Positions 34,573 through 43,728 of a stretch of 64,000 nucleotides of DNA are shown here, piece after piece (within the stretch, counting starts at the first letter, position 1; each line of letters starts with the position of its first letter). Source of the stretch: Paenibacillus hemerocallicola (GTDB lineage: Bacteria > Bacillota > Bacilli > Paenibacillales > NBRC-103111); contig NZ_VDCQ01000008.1 of the NCBI RefSeq assembly GCF_006265175.1, positions 124,001 to 188,000 of the forward strand, given 5' to 3'. The notes below the pieces were generated by a model. It ran no database searches and was not told the origin of the DNA. It saw only the letters and a list, made by a program, of their open reading frames with translations. The translations under genes were made by a program, and so were the position numbers.

Positions 34573-34601
34573 TTTACATCCTATTGGAACTGCGGTAATC
34601 T
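34573..34601 (+). promoter_or_regulatory. Promoter of the ABC/GNAT/peptide operon
   Basis: -35 TTTACA (34573-34578), 17-base spacer, -10 TAATCT (34596-34601), 20 bases before the ABC start codon. Confidence 0.6.
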
Positions 34602-34621
34602 AAGGGTACCGGGAGGCGGAG

Positions 34622-36775
34622 ATGAACTTGAGCTTTATACGGACGATGCTGCGCCATTTTGCACCATATAAGCTGCTGTGCGGCATATTTTTATTTGGCA
34701 TATTCGTAGAGGCCGCTTATGCGGTGGCGGCTCCTTTGAGCTTGAAATATATGGTCGATGAGGCTTTCACGCCCAAAGACTTCACGATGTTTATGATTAT
34801 TTTGGGCATATTGCTTGGCGGCGGTTTTTTCAATATTTGCGCTGGCGTCCTCGGAGACTTTACACTCGGCAAGCTGAGCGGCGAAGTGATCCGGAGACTG
34901 AGAACGGAGCTGTTCGATCACCTGCAGCTGCAGTCTCTTCCGTTCTACCGGCGCTATCGGGTCGGGGATCTGGTCACGCGCTTCTCCGCGGACATGGCTT
35001 CCATGGAGAGAGTGATCCGCTTCTCGTCTCCTTTATTTCTGAAAGAAGCTTTAAGCGTCCTGCTCGGGCTCTTCATGCTGTTTTCCATCGAATGGAAGCT
35101 GACGCTTGCCATGCTCGCCGGCTCCATGCTGATGTTCGTCGGCCCCCGGATGCTGCAGGGCCGCACGGAAGCGGCCAATGCGAATTATAAAGAAGCTCAA
35201 GAACGCTTCTCCAATGCGATCGACGAGACGGTCAAAGGTCATAAAACGATTAAGGGGCTGCATCAGCAGAACCGGATCCGGGAACGGGCCCGCAAGCAAA
35301 TTTCCGAGCTGTTTTCGTTCGGCCTGCGTCTGCACCTGTTCAACTCTTTGATGGAACGGCTGCCCGTAACGGCTTTGCTGATCATGAACGGGATTATGAT
35401 CGGCTTCGGCGGCTATTTGATTTTTCAGGACGAGATGACGGTCGGCGGCTTCATGGCGTTTTTCACCCTGTTTTTGAGCGTAGGCCAATCGGGCTCCAAT
35501 TTGGCGTTCCTCATTCCGACCCTGATCGAATCGGGCGTCAGCTTCCGGCGCGTCGCGGAAATATTCGAGTCCCCGCCCGGCGTTCCGGAGGCGGAGAACC
35601 CGATAGAGCTATCTTCCGGCATAACGTCGATCCGCATGGATCATGTTACCTTCGGCTATACGGAAGATGCCGACCAGTTGCGTGACGTTTCCGTGCGCAT
35701 TGCGGGCGGAAGCTATGTCGCTTTCGTCGGGCCTAGCGGTTCCGGCAAAAGCACCGCGCTGCAGCTGCTATCCCGCTTCTACGATCCGAAGCAAGGCTCG
35801 GTAGCCATAGACGATCACGACTTGCGTACCGTAAGCGAGGCTTCATTAAGAAGGCTATCGACTCTGGTTACTCAAGATACCTTTCTCTTTAACGCCACGA
35901 TCCGGGAAAATCTGCTGCTGGATGGCGACCAGTCCGCGGAATCGGACATGGTCGAAGCGGCGAAGCAAGCCAATATCCATGACGCCATCTCCGGTTGGCC
36001 GGATGGTTATGACACATGGATTCATCATGAAGGCGGGTCCTTGTCCGGAGGCGAGCGCCAGCGTGTATCGCTTGCCCGGGCGCTGCTGAGAAAGCCCGAG
36101 CTGCTGCTGCTCGACGAGGTGACGGCCGCGCTGGACCCTGCTACGGAAGCGGATATCAACCGATTGATTCGACGACTGCGCGGGGACAAGACGATTGTTT
36201 CCGTCACCCACCGTCTCGCCTCCGTCGTCGATGCGGATGCCATCTATGTATTCCAGGACGGCCAAATCGCGGAATACGGCACCCACCGGGAGCTTCTAAG
36301 CAAGAACGGGCTGTACTCCGGTTTGTGGGAGAAGCAGCACGGGTTTCACCTGTCTCAGGACGGACTTCATGCAACGGTCGAGGTCGACCGGCTTGCGAAG
36401 CTGCCTTTTTTCGAAGGGATCGAGCTTCCGCTGCTTCGGGATATCGCCACCCTGTTTTCAACCGAAACTTGTCAAGAAGGCGACGCTATCGTGCGTGAGG
36501 GCGAGGAAGGAAATAAATTTTATATCATTGTCCGCGGCAAGTTCGAGATCATGAAGCAGCTGGCGGGGGAAGGCGAGAAGCGGGTAGCCGTTCTGCAGGA
36601 CGGCGATCATTTCGGCGAAATCGCGCTGCTCAAGGGCATTCCGCGGACCGCAACAGTGAGAGCTGCGGGGCCCTCCGTGCTGTTGTCCGTAAGACGGGAA
36701 GCTTTCCATAGATTGACGGCCGAATATCCGCAGATGTTGGCAACGCTCGAGCGTACGCTGCAGAAGCGCATTTGA
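34622..36775 (+). CDS. ABC exporter fused to a cyclic-nucleotide-binding domain
   Basis: A 717-residue half-transporter with an extra domain. ABC_membrane type-1 domain residues 1-310, with six helices (FLFGIFVEAAYAVAAPLSLK and so on); ATPase about 335-570 with Walker A GPSGSGKST, Q loop VTQDTFLFNATI, signature LSGGERQRVSLARA, Walker B LLLLDEVTAALD and H loop VTHRL; cNMP domain about 590-717 beginning LAKLPFFEGIELPLLRDIAT with phosphate-binding cassette FGEIALLKGIPRTATVRA, whose Glu and Arg are the cAMP-contacting residues in CRP/PKA. No C39 peptidase domain. First gene of a four-gene operon with two GNAT-like proteins and a 31-residue peptide, so an exported small product is plausible. Confidence 0.9.
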   Translation: MNLSFIRTMLRHFAPYKLLCGIFLFGIFVEAAYAVAAPLSLKYMVDEAFTPKDFTMFMIILGILLGGGFFNICAGVLGDFTLGKLSGEVIRRLRTELFDHLQLQSLPFYRRYRVGDLVTRFSADMASMERVIRFSSPLFLKEALSVLLGLFMLFSIEWKLTLAMLAGSMLMFVGPRMLQGRTEAANANYKEAQERFSNAIDETVKGHKTIKGLHQQNRIRERARKQISELFSFGLRLHLFNSLMERLPVTALLIMNGIMIGFGGYLIFQDEMTVGGFMAFFTLFLSVGQSGSNLAFLIPTLIESGVSFRRVAEIFESPPGVPEAENPIELSSGITSIRMDHVTFGYTEDADQLRDVSVRIAGGSYVAFVGPSGSGKSTALQLLSRFYDPKQGSVAIDDHDLRTVSEASLRRLSTLVTQDTFLFNATIRENLLLDGDQSAESDMVEAAKQANIHDAISGWPDGYDTWIHHEGGSLSGGERQRVSLARALLRKPELLLLDEVTAALDPATEADINRLIRRLRGDKTIVSVTHRLASVVDADAIYVFQDGQIAEYGTHRELLSKNGLYSGLWEKQHGFHLSQDGLHATVEVDRLAKLPFFEGIELPLLRDIATLFSTETCQEGDAIVREGEEGNKFYIIVRGKFEIMKQLAGEGEKRVAVLQDGDHFGEIALLKGIPRTATVRAAGPSVLLSVRREAFHRLTAEYPQMLATLERTLQKRI

Positions 36776-36802
36776 CCGCTCCTAAGTAAAGGAGGATATG
36801 CC

Positions 36803-37318
36803 ATGACCATGCACTGCAAACGCTGTACAACCGATGAAGACTTCGCCAAAGTCTGTTTGTTCGTTCTCGATAACAAACACGAGCTGCATCGATCTTTTTA
36901 TACCATGGACATGGTGGAAGTGCTGTATACGTATGTGACTCAAGCCCATATGGTTTTCGTCGAAGACGCCGATAATCGGGTCATCGGGGCATCCGCCTAT
37001 TACCACGGAACTCCGGAACGGGATTTTCAGGACAAAGATATCGCTTTTTTGGACATGGCTATTGCCGACAAAGCTTATCGGGGTACGCGGCTCTTTCTTG
37101 TCGGACTTCAATATATGGTGAACCAGATCGCCCAGGAGCACACGGAGGTACAGGAAATCAGGCTGGCCGCTCTTGCGGATAATGCATATTTGTGCAGGTT
37201 GTATTCCAAATTTACCGAGACCAGCTATTCGCGTGCAGGGACGGAGCTCGAACAACTCGTGTTTTGTGTCAAAATTAACAAATTAAAGGCTATCTTAAGG
37301 AAATACGGTAGGGTATAA
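36803..37318 (+). CDS. GNAT-like protein 1
   Basis: A 171-residue protein of probable GNAT fold: strand MVFVEDADNRVIGASAYYHG, strand-turn DIAFLDMAIADKAYRGTRLF (position of the acetyl-CoA motif A, RGTRLF), helix LVGLQYMVNQIAQE and strand EIRLAALADNAYLCRLYSKF. The canonical QxxGxG/A loop is degenerate. SD GGAGG 8 bases before ATG 36803. It follows the ABC gene by 27 bases, and a paralogue-like gene of similar length follows the small ORF. Confidence 0.75.
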   Translation: MTMHCKRCTTDEDFAKVCLFVLDNKHELHRSFYTMDMVEVLYTYVTQAHMVFVEDADNRVIGASAYYHGTPERDFQDKDIAFLDMAIADKAYRGTRLFLVGLQYMVNQIAQEHTEVQEIRLAALADNAYLCRLYSKFTETSYSRAGTELEQLVFCVKINKLKAILRKYGRV

Positions 37319-37364
37319 TTACAGCAGTGATACCGATGTGATACAAGAGAAGGAGGAGTACCCA

Positions 37365-37460
37365 ATGATCATAATACCCCCTAGCATTAACAAGAAAAAC
37401 GGCAGCAGTCTCGGAAGAATCGTTATTTTGAACGATGCTTTGAGAGCACAGCCGAAGTAA
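37365..37460 (+). CDS. 31-residue peptide ORF coupled to GNAT-like protein 2
   Basis: ATG 37365 has a full SD (AGAAGGAGGAG, spacing 5-7) and reads MIIIPPSINKKNGSSLGRIV, then ILNDALRAQPK, stop TAA 37458-37460. The last A of the stop is the first base of the next ATG (TAATG), a translational-coupling arrangement. It is basic, with no Cys and no signal peptide. It may be a leader/coupling ORF, a small functional protein, or a peptide precursor for the neighbouring ABC exporter. Expression is inferred from the SD and the overlap only. Confidence 0.55.
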   Translation: MIIIPPSINKKNGSSLGRIVILNDALRAQPK

Positions 37461-37987
37461 TGCCGTTCCAGTTTCGTCCTTGTAACATGGAAATGGACCA
37501 CAAGGCATATATGCATTTTCTGCTCCAGCATCACGACGGACTGAACTTGCCCTATCCGTTTGCCATGAAGCTCAGCTTTATGAGTAGCCCTCTGTTGTTC
37601 GGGAAGGCCATCCTCGTAATCGATGAGGAGCCTTACGAAATTGCCGCTGCCGCAGGGTTCGTATACGGCACGGGCGCCAATGAGTATCAGGATCGGCACA
37701 TATGCCAAGTAGAGGTTGCCTTTATCCGGGAGGAATACAGGCGAACCTCTTTGTTTATACGCGGATTGCACGCGCTCGCCGCGGAGATGAAGGCCGGCAA
37801 CCCCGACGTCGAACAGGTTCAGTTCTGGGCTCCTGCAGGTCAGGAGAATCTGGAGAAGCTTCTGTCCAAACTAGTCGCTCTTCCCGGTTCGACGAGATCG
37901 ATCGTAAACGATTTGGCGTTCTATACCGTCCCCTTCCGGGAGGTAGAGTCTTATTGCCATCGATTCGGGAGCCGTGCTGAGCCGTAA
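37460..37987 (+). CDS. GNAT-like protein 2
   Basis: A 175-residue protein with the same size and plan as GNAT-like protein 1: strand AILVIDEEPYEIAAAAGFVY, strand HICQVEVAFIREEYRRTSLF (motif A position, RRTSLF), helix IRGLHALAAEMKAGNPDVEQ and strand VQFWAPAGQENLEKLLSKL. The pair probably arose by duplication. ATG 37460 overlaps the stop of the 31-residue ORF. A terminator follows, closing the operon. Substrate unknown. Confidence 0.75.
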   Translation: MPFQFRPCNMEMDHKAYMHFLLQHHDGLNLPYPFAMKLSFMSSPLLFGKAILVIDEEPYEIAAAAGFVYGTGANEYQDRHICQVEVAFIREEYRRTSLFIRGLHALAAEMKAGNPDVEQVQFWAPAGQENLEKLLSKLVALPGSTRSIVNDLAFYTVPFREVESYCHRFGSRAEP

Positions 37988-38019
37988 AGCGACGCCGGCG
38001 CCTGCCGTTGTGAACCTGG

Positions 38020-38049
38020 GACTGTCGAGTAATATCGGCAGTCTTTTTT
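38020..38049 (+). terminator. Terminator after the ABC/GNAT operon
   Basis: GACTGTCGA / TCGGCAGTC stem with a GTAATA loop and six T. A second weaker hairpin (AGAAGCA/TGCTTCT) follows near 38099-38134. Confidence 0.85.
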
Positions 38050-38268
38050 CGTCGGGAAGGGACCTTTCATAACGATAGCGACTGAGAGTAATAGATTACA
38101 AGAAGCAACCCGCGTTAGCCGGCTGCTTCTCTTTACTGTCCGCATTTTTACAATAGAACCGATATTTATTTATATGTATTTACAAATTTCGACAATGATA
38201 GACTTCCAATTCTTATACAATACATACAGGTACTACAATTGATTCGCGATTATAAAAGGAGGCGCACC

Positions 38269-41200
38269 ATGCTTTTGCAGCAAAAGCGGAACATACTCAT
38301 TTTCCTGATTTCTCTATTATTTTTATCCGGTCTCGCCATTCCCGTACGAGGGTTTGCCGAAGACGGTAACGGCACGATTACGGCAGCATCGGAAGCGCGG
38401 TTTAACGAAAGCGAAATTGTTCCGGGAAAAGTTATGGTCAAATACAAAAACGATGCCGGCAACGGAGACCAGAGCGTGCAAGCCCGGTCTTTCGCTTCTT
38501 CTTCGTTTACGGTCTTATCCTTTAACGAACAAATCTCTGTAGCCGATAAGCTGGCGGAACTCGGGCAAAACCCCGAGGTAGAGTACGCAGAGCCCGTCTA
38601 TAAAATCCATCTCATCGCCTCCTCGTCGAACGACGCCGTCTCCGGCGCGGTATATTCCGGCTCCGAAGAGTATAAGCGGCAATGGGGAAAGCTGGCGACC
38701 GGTTTGGCGGACATGAGCGCCTTCTCGTCCCGTTCGCAAAATGAACAAATCACGGTCGCAGTCATGGATACGGGAGTGGATATGAACCATCCCGCTCTGC
38801 AAGGCTCGATCGTCCCGGGCTACGATTTCGTCAACGGCGATGCCGTCGCTCAAGACGACAACGGCCATGGTACGCACGTATCCGGCATCATCGCCTCGAA
38901 TTCGGTCGACGGATCCGTTTACGGAATTGCCCCGGGCGTAAAGATCATGCCCCTCAAAGTGCTGGACAGCAAAGGAGTCGGAGACTCGGAGCAGCTCATA
39001 AACGCTCTGCAATTCGCCAAGACCCATCAGGCCGACGTCATAAATATGAGCATAGGCATTGGCGGCAACAGCAAAGCGCTGCATGAAGCGATCAAGGATG
39101 CCTATAGTCAAAACATAGTGCTGGTGGCGGCGGCAGGGAATGAGAGCAGCCATTGGATTTCGAATGAAGCCGGACAGCTCGACATTCCCACCTCCGATAC
39201 AAAGCGTTACGTATCATTGACCAATTACCCTGCCGCTTACGAAGAAGTGATAAGCGTCGGCGCCATCGGGCAGATGCCGGACCGAAGCTTTGCTCTGGCC
39301 GATTTCTCCAACATCGGGAAGGTCGATATCGTTGCGCCCGGAGTCGATATTTATAGCACCGCCTTGGGCGGAGGGTATGTGTACAAATCGGGTACGTCCC
39401 AGGCTACTCCCATGGCCGCCGGATTGGCCGTGCTATTGAAAGCGACGAACAAAGCTTTGGGTGCCGAGGATATCCGTACGATTCTTAAAACTTCGGCGAA
39501 ATCGGTAGAGCTGGTGACTTTGCGCGGCAAGACCTACACGAACCTGACCGTCTCTCCCAATACATACGTTTCCAACTCGATGGCTTACGGAGATGGCCTG
39601 ATCCAAGGAAGTCGGGCATTTCTGATTCCAAGGCTCAAGCTGAAGCCGGTAATCGCGAACTTCCCGGGGAGCCAACAAGTGACATACGACGCGACTTTGC
39701 TCAACGTTCGCAATACGGTAGTCAAAGCTTCGTATGAAGTTTCTCTGGAAATCCGATTCTACAAAGATACGATTCTCGACCGCGATATGGACACTAGCAG
39801 TTCCCTCGGATTTGGTTCCAAGCGGAATTTGGCGGAAGGATATACAAGTCTATCCGCTACGGTCGGCAACTTCAATTCCGCGTACTATATTTATTTGTAC
39901 GCCACTTGGAAAGAGGCACTCCCTGGCGGCGGATTTTATACGCATCGCTCCAACGCGGACACGTTCCTGAAGCGCCCTTCGGCGCCGATCGTCAGTCTGC
40001 AGTCGGGAACGTACACGGGAGAGCAAACGGTAAGGATCACCTCTCCCTATCAGGATGGGCGCCTGTACTATATGCTTCAAACGATTGACAAAACCTTTAC
40101 CGGCAGCTCCGATGCTCGCGGCGGCAGCTTGCAGATTACGCAAGATTCGATCTTGACCGTCGCCACGCTGCTCTATGATCTATACAGTGACGACGCCGTC
40201 TACCAATACCTGATTAAGCCAAAGGCGGTCACGCCCGTTGGCGGCGGCGGCGGTGGTGGTGGTGGCGGCGGGGGCAGCAGCCAGTCGCCTCCGTCCAAAG
40301 ATGCCGACGGGAAAATGAGCTATACGTTGAACCCTCCGCGAATCGATTTGTTAATCTCGCTCGGTTCCGGCTCAAACGAGCTGCTGCTGGATGCCAGAAC
40401 GAAAGAAAAGCTGGACAAGCTCGCCGTAAAATTCGATGCCGATATCATTCCGAAAGCTTGGAGCCGCGACAAGTCGCTCGTCATCAAATCCAATGAGCTT
40501 ACGGTATCGTTTCCGCCCAATGCTTTCGAGGTGAACAATCAAAATAATACGATTCAGTTTACAGCGGCTATGGATGCTGCGCCAGCCATCCCTAATTTTG
40601 CTGCCGCTTCGTCTATATACGATCTGACTATAACGGAAAAAGGGGACCCGATCCCTTCATTTGCCAAGCCCGTTCAGGTCACCTTCCCTTACGATAAGAC
40701 GAAGGTGAACAATCCGCAAAATCTCGGCGTGTATGTACTCGATGAAAAAACCGGCGCATGGACCGGCTTGGGCGGAACGCCGAGCGAGTCCGGCGCGATT
40801 ACGGCGTCCCTGCCGCATTTCTCCAAATACGCGGTTTTGGAGAAATTGCCGGCAACCGATAAACAACAGCCGCTTCCCGCCGCGCGGACTTTTGCCGATA
40901 TCCAAAATCATTGGGCCAAGCCGGAAATCGAGAAGCTGGCCGCGGCCCGGCTAGTAGACGGGGTTGACGATACGTCCTTTAGACCGGACGCCGACATGAC
41001 CAGAGCCCAATTCGTAACCTTGCTCGCCAAAGCCTTGCAGCTTCAGAGCCGCGGCACCGCCAAAACGTTCCGTGATGTCACGGCCGACGCCTGGTATAAC
41101 AAATCGGTATATGCGGCCCACGAAGCCAACATCGTAAGCGGCGTAAACGAAACCGACTTCGCTCCCGATGCCCCGATCACCCGCGAGCAAATGGCTGTCA

Positions 41201-41439
41201 TGATGGTGAACGCCTACTTGCACGCGACGGGGAAAAAGCTGTCCGATCTGGTTATCACCCAGGAAGTGAAGTACTCCGATGAGGGTAGCATCAGCGATTG
41301 GGCCAGAGCTTACGTTAGAGCCGCTTCCGGACTGGGCTTGGTAAACGGAACCGAGGCGGGCAACTTCGCCCCGGCCGATCCTAGTACGCGAGCCCAAGCC
41401 GCGGTCGTTCTTTATCGGATGCTGGGGAAAATCAAATAG
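38269..41439 (+). CDS. Subtilisin-like serine protease with C-terminal SLH domains
   Basis: A 1056-residue exported S8 protease. Signal peptide (ILIFLISLLFLSGLAIPVRG), an I9-like propeptide (IVPGKVMVKYKNDAG... EYAEPVYKI), catalytic domain about 130-400 with Asp in VAVMDTGVDMNHP, His in NGHGTHVSGI, Asn in LVAAAGNES and Ser in SGTSQATPMAAG, a middle region with beta-type and chitobiase-like segments, a poly-Gly linker of about 13 Gly, a ZU5-like segment, and three SLH repeats at the C-terminus (FADIQNHWAKPEIEKLAAAR; FRDVTADAWYNKSVYAAHEA; YSDEGSISDWARAYVRAASG). It should be retained on the wall via pyruvylated polymer. ATG 38269 has SD AGGAGGCG. Confidence 0.95.
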   Translation: MLLQQKRNILIFLISLLFLSGLAIPVRGFAEDGNGTITAASEARFNESEIVPGKVMVKYKNDAGNGDQSVQARSFASSSFTVLSFNEQISVADKLAELGQNPEVEYAEPVYKIHLIASSSNDAVSGAVYSGSEEYKRQWGKLATGLADMSAFSSRSQNEQITVAVMDTGVDMNHPALQGSIVPGYDFVNGDAVAQDDNGHGTHVSGIIASNSVDGSVYGIAPGVKIMPLKVLDSKGVGDSEQLINALQFAKTHQADVINMSIGIGGNSKALHEAIKDAYSQNIVLVAAAGNESSHWISNEAGQLDIPTSDTKRYVSLTNYPAAYEEVISVGAIGQMPDRSFALADFSNIGKVDIVAPGVDIYSTALGGGYVYKSGTSQATPMAAGLAVLLKATNKALGAEDIRTILKTSAKSVELVTLRGKTYTNLTVSPNTYVSNSMAYGDGLIQGSRAFLIPRLKLKPVIANFPGSQQVTYDATLLNVRNTVVKASYEVSLEIRFYKDTILDRDMDTSSSLGFGSKRNLAEGYTSLSATVGNFNSAYYIYLYATWKEALPGGGFYTHRSNADTFLKRPSAPIVSLQSGTYTGEQTVRITSPYQDGRLYYMLQTIDKTFTGSSDARGGSLQITQDSILTVATLLYDLYSDDAVYQYLIKPKAVTPVGGGGGGGGGGGGSSQSPPSKDADGKMSYTLNPPRIDLLISLGSGSNELLLDARTKEKLDKLAVKFDADIIPKAWSRDKSLVIKSNELTVSFPPNAFEVNNQNNTIQFTAAMDAAPAIPNFAAASSIYDLTITEKGDPIPSFAKPVQVTFPYDKTKVNNPQNLGVYVLDEKTGAWTGLGGTPSESGAITASLPHFSKYAVLEKLPATDKQQPLPAARTFADIQNHWAKPEIEKLAAARLVDGVDDTSFRPDADMTRAQFVTLLAKALQLQSRGTAKTFRDVTADAWYNKSVYAAHEANIVSGVNETDFAPDAPITREQMAVMMVNAYLHATGKKLSDLVITQEVKYSDEGSISDWARAYVRAASGLGLVNGTEAGNFAPADPSTRAQAAVVLYRMLGKIK

Positions 41440-41462
41440 ATGATTGCCGGAGAATGAAAATG

Positions 41463-41502
41463 AAACGGAGCCTTTGTGTGAGAGGGCTCCGTTTTATTTT
41501 TG
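41463..41502 (+). terminator. Terminator after the SLH subtilase gene
   Basis: AAACGGAGCC / GGGCTCCGTTT stem with an 11-base loop and a TTTATTTTT tail. Confidence 0.85.
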
Positions 41503-41562
41503 ATAAAAAAAGGAAATATTGAAATCCTAACTTCATACTGCCCGCAGAAGGGAATTGGATGA

Positions 41563-42339
41563 ATGGACAAAAAAACGGTACTGAAGTTAGGGTTATTGTG
41601 CAGCCTTATATTCCTATCTTCTTGTGCGGCGAAAGATGGGACACGATCCCAATCGATAAAAGGACATTCCACGAACACGGACCCGGGAGCAACCGTCAAC
41701 ACCGATTCGGAAGCGGAAGCCCCCGATACTGACCCTGAGCTGTATGTTGGAGATTTAGGAATCGAGCAGCTGATCTATCGCTACCGCGTAAGGAGCTTTG
41801 CCGCTGCGGATCCGAATGCGCAACCGTTATTGGATCCTAACGGGTTTCCTCTTATCCGGCGCTCCCCCCTCCCTTCCATCCGTCCGATCAAAGGGAGCTA
41901 TGCGGAGAATATCGTCAAAACCGCCACAACTTATATGGGCACTCCTTACCTATACGGCTCTGACCGAACCGAACCGTCCTCTTTCGACTGTTCCGATTTT
42001 ACGCGTTGGGTGTTCCTGTCTGCCTTGGGCATGGACCTGCCATGGGATTCAAGGAGTCAAGCCGCCTATGTCAGAGCCTTTTCCAAAAAAACCTATACGT
42101 CGCTGGAACATGCGCAACGCGGTGATTTGTTGTTTTTCTCAAGCTATCGGGGCAATAAAGCATCCGACTACATAGGCTTAAAGCCATCCGATAGGCCAAT
42201 ATCCCACATGGCTATTTATTTGGGGAATGGCAGGATCATTCATTGCGCTTCCAAAAAGAGCGGAGGTGTCCGTATCGATGAAATGAATTGGAGACAGCTG
42301 AACATCCGCTTCTTGTTCGGAGGCGGGATTCTGCCTTGA
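41563..42339 (+). CDS. NlpC/P60 peptidoglycan endopeptidase lipoprotein
   Basis: A 258-residue lipoprotein: signal peptide with lipobox LSSC near residue 21, a Thr/Ser/Asp-rich linker, then NlpC/P60 from about residue 110. The catalytic Cys is in SFDCSDFTRWVF, the His in PISHMAIYLGNG and the third polar residue in IIHCASKKS. It should cut stem-peptide bonds in peptidoglycan. The stop codon abuts the convergent kinase stop with no gap. SD GAAGGG lies about 10 bases upstream of ATG 41563. Confidence 0.9.
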   Translation: MDKKTVLKLGLLCSLIFLSSCAAKDGTRSQSIKGHSTNTDPGATVNTDSEAEAPDTDPELYVGDLGIEQLIYRYRVRSFAAADPNAQPLLDPNGFPLIRRSPLPSIRPIKGSYAENIVKTATTYMGTPYLYGSDRTEPSSFDCSDFTRWVFLSALGMDLPWDSRSQAAYVRAFSKKTYTSLEHAQRGDLLFFSSYRGNKASDYIGLKPSDRPISHMAIYLGNGRIIHCASKKSGGVRIDEMNWRQLNIRFLFGGGILP

Positions 42340-43728
42340 CTACAACGGAATACGCACCTTGAACGTACTGCCCTCGCCTGGCGTGCTGTCCGCATGAATA
42401 GTACCCCGACCGGCGGCCACGATCGTTTTGGCGATCGCCAGACCGAGACCGTGGCCGCCGGCTTTGCGCGTTCTCGCCTTATCCTGGCGATAGAAACGGT
42501 CAAAGATGCGGGGAAGCGATTCGGCGGCAATGCCGATACCGCTATCCTTAACTTCGATTGCGAGGAAGCGGCCCCCCTTTTCCATGCCCTCGGCAAGCCT
42601 TACATCTACGGATCCGCTCGCCGGCGTATATTTAACCGCGTTATCGATTAACAGGACAAGCAACTGCTTCAATTTCTCCGCGTCCCAATTCACCGTCAGC
42701 CCATCGGGAGCATCCAGCTTAATGACAATATCCTTGGCTTTGGCCAATGGCAGGAGCTTATGGATCGCGCTTTCGGAGACCTCCCTTAGATTAAACAAGG
42801 AACGGTCCAGCGCAAATTCGCCTGCCTCGGATCGGGCCAACCGCAGCAGATCGCCGGCCAGCTTCGTCATCGAATGAACCTCCTCCTTCATGCCGTCCAG
42901 TACGTTGTACGAGAAGGAATCGTTCTCGGTGCGCGCATCAAGCTGAAGCGCTTCGATCGATGTCAGCATGACGCTTAGCGGAGTGCGCAACTCATGGGAA
43001 GCATCGGCAACGAACTCACGCTGTCTCGCATACATGTTGCCGATCGGTATAATCGCTTCCCGCGCCATTAGATGGCTGAGCCATAAAGCCAAGCCAAAGA
43101 ACAGCAGCGCCATTCCGATCAGCAGAACGAGCAGCAAACGGAACAAATCGTGCTGGAATGTAACTTCCTTGCCTATGTATAAGGCGGCGATCCGTTCCCC
43201 CTTCCACAGCAGCTCCCGCTCCGTGACAAGGAATCTCGCATCCGTTAGCCGGCTCCGGCTTCCTTCCCCGTCCAGAGACGGATTGTCGATCATCTGCATA
43301 GTAATCTGCTCGATCCCATCCCGTTTGAACCGGCCCTTGCGGATCGACTCCATCACCTGAGTGCGCAGCTCGGGCTGAATCTCATTTTCCAGCTCCATCG
43401 TCCCATTCTCGGCAATCAAGTAATAGAACGATTGATCGGCGCTGATCGAGAACGCATCCTCTATTTCGCGCGGGGGACGTCTATTAGGATTCTCGTCTTG
43501 ATCGGCCCAGTTCTGCAGCAAACGGATTTCGCTGTCGGCGATCTCGTTCAGACGATTCCGCTGATCGCTCCATATGAGCAAATATAGCAGGCCGTACACA
43601 ATGACGACGAACAAACCGAGAAACACAACAAGCACCCCGCTATATTGCAAGGTGAGCTTATTACGCGTCCGGTCGAACAAATCGCCTTCCGCTTGCCGAT
43701 TTTTCAACGAACTCCAGCTACGCTTCAA
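42340..43728 (-). CDS. Sensor histidine kinase, two-component system 3
   Basis: A 462-residue kinase. Membrane segment 1 about residues 31-53, an extracellular sensor of about 140 residues, membrane segment 2 about 197-219, a short HAMP-less linker, HisKA with phospho-acceptor His245 in DASHELRTPLSVML, HATPase_c with VLLIDNAVKYTPASGS, VKDSGIGIA and GLGLAIAKT. TTG 43728 (AGGG 8 bases upstream) overlaps the regulator gene by 11 bases; a TTG seven codons later with TGGAG is an alternative start. Confidence 0.92.
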   Translation of the reverse strand: MKRSWSSLKNRQAEGDLFDRTRNKLTLQYSGVLVVFLGLFVVIVYGLLYLLIWSDQRNRLNEIADSEIRLLQNWADQDENPNRRPPREIEDAFSISADQSFYYLIAENGTMELENEIQPELRTQVMESIRKGRFKRDGIEQITMQMIDNPSLDGEGSRSRLTDARFLVTERELLWKGERIAALYIGKEVTFQHDLFRLLLVLLIGMALLFFGLALWLSHLMAREAIIPIGNMYARQREFVADASHELRTPLSVMLTSIEALQLDARTENDSFSYNVLDGMKEEVHSMTKLAGDLLRLARSEAGEFALDRSLFNLREVSESAIHKLLPLAKAKDIVIKLDAPDGLTVNWDAEKLKQLLVLLIDNAVKYTPASGSVDVRLAEGMEKGGRFLAIEVKDSGIGIAAESLPRIFDRFYRQDKARTRKAGGHGLGLAIAKTIVAAGRGTIHADSTPGEGSTFKVRIPL

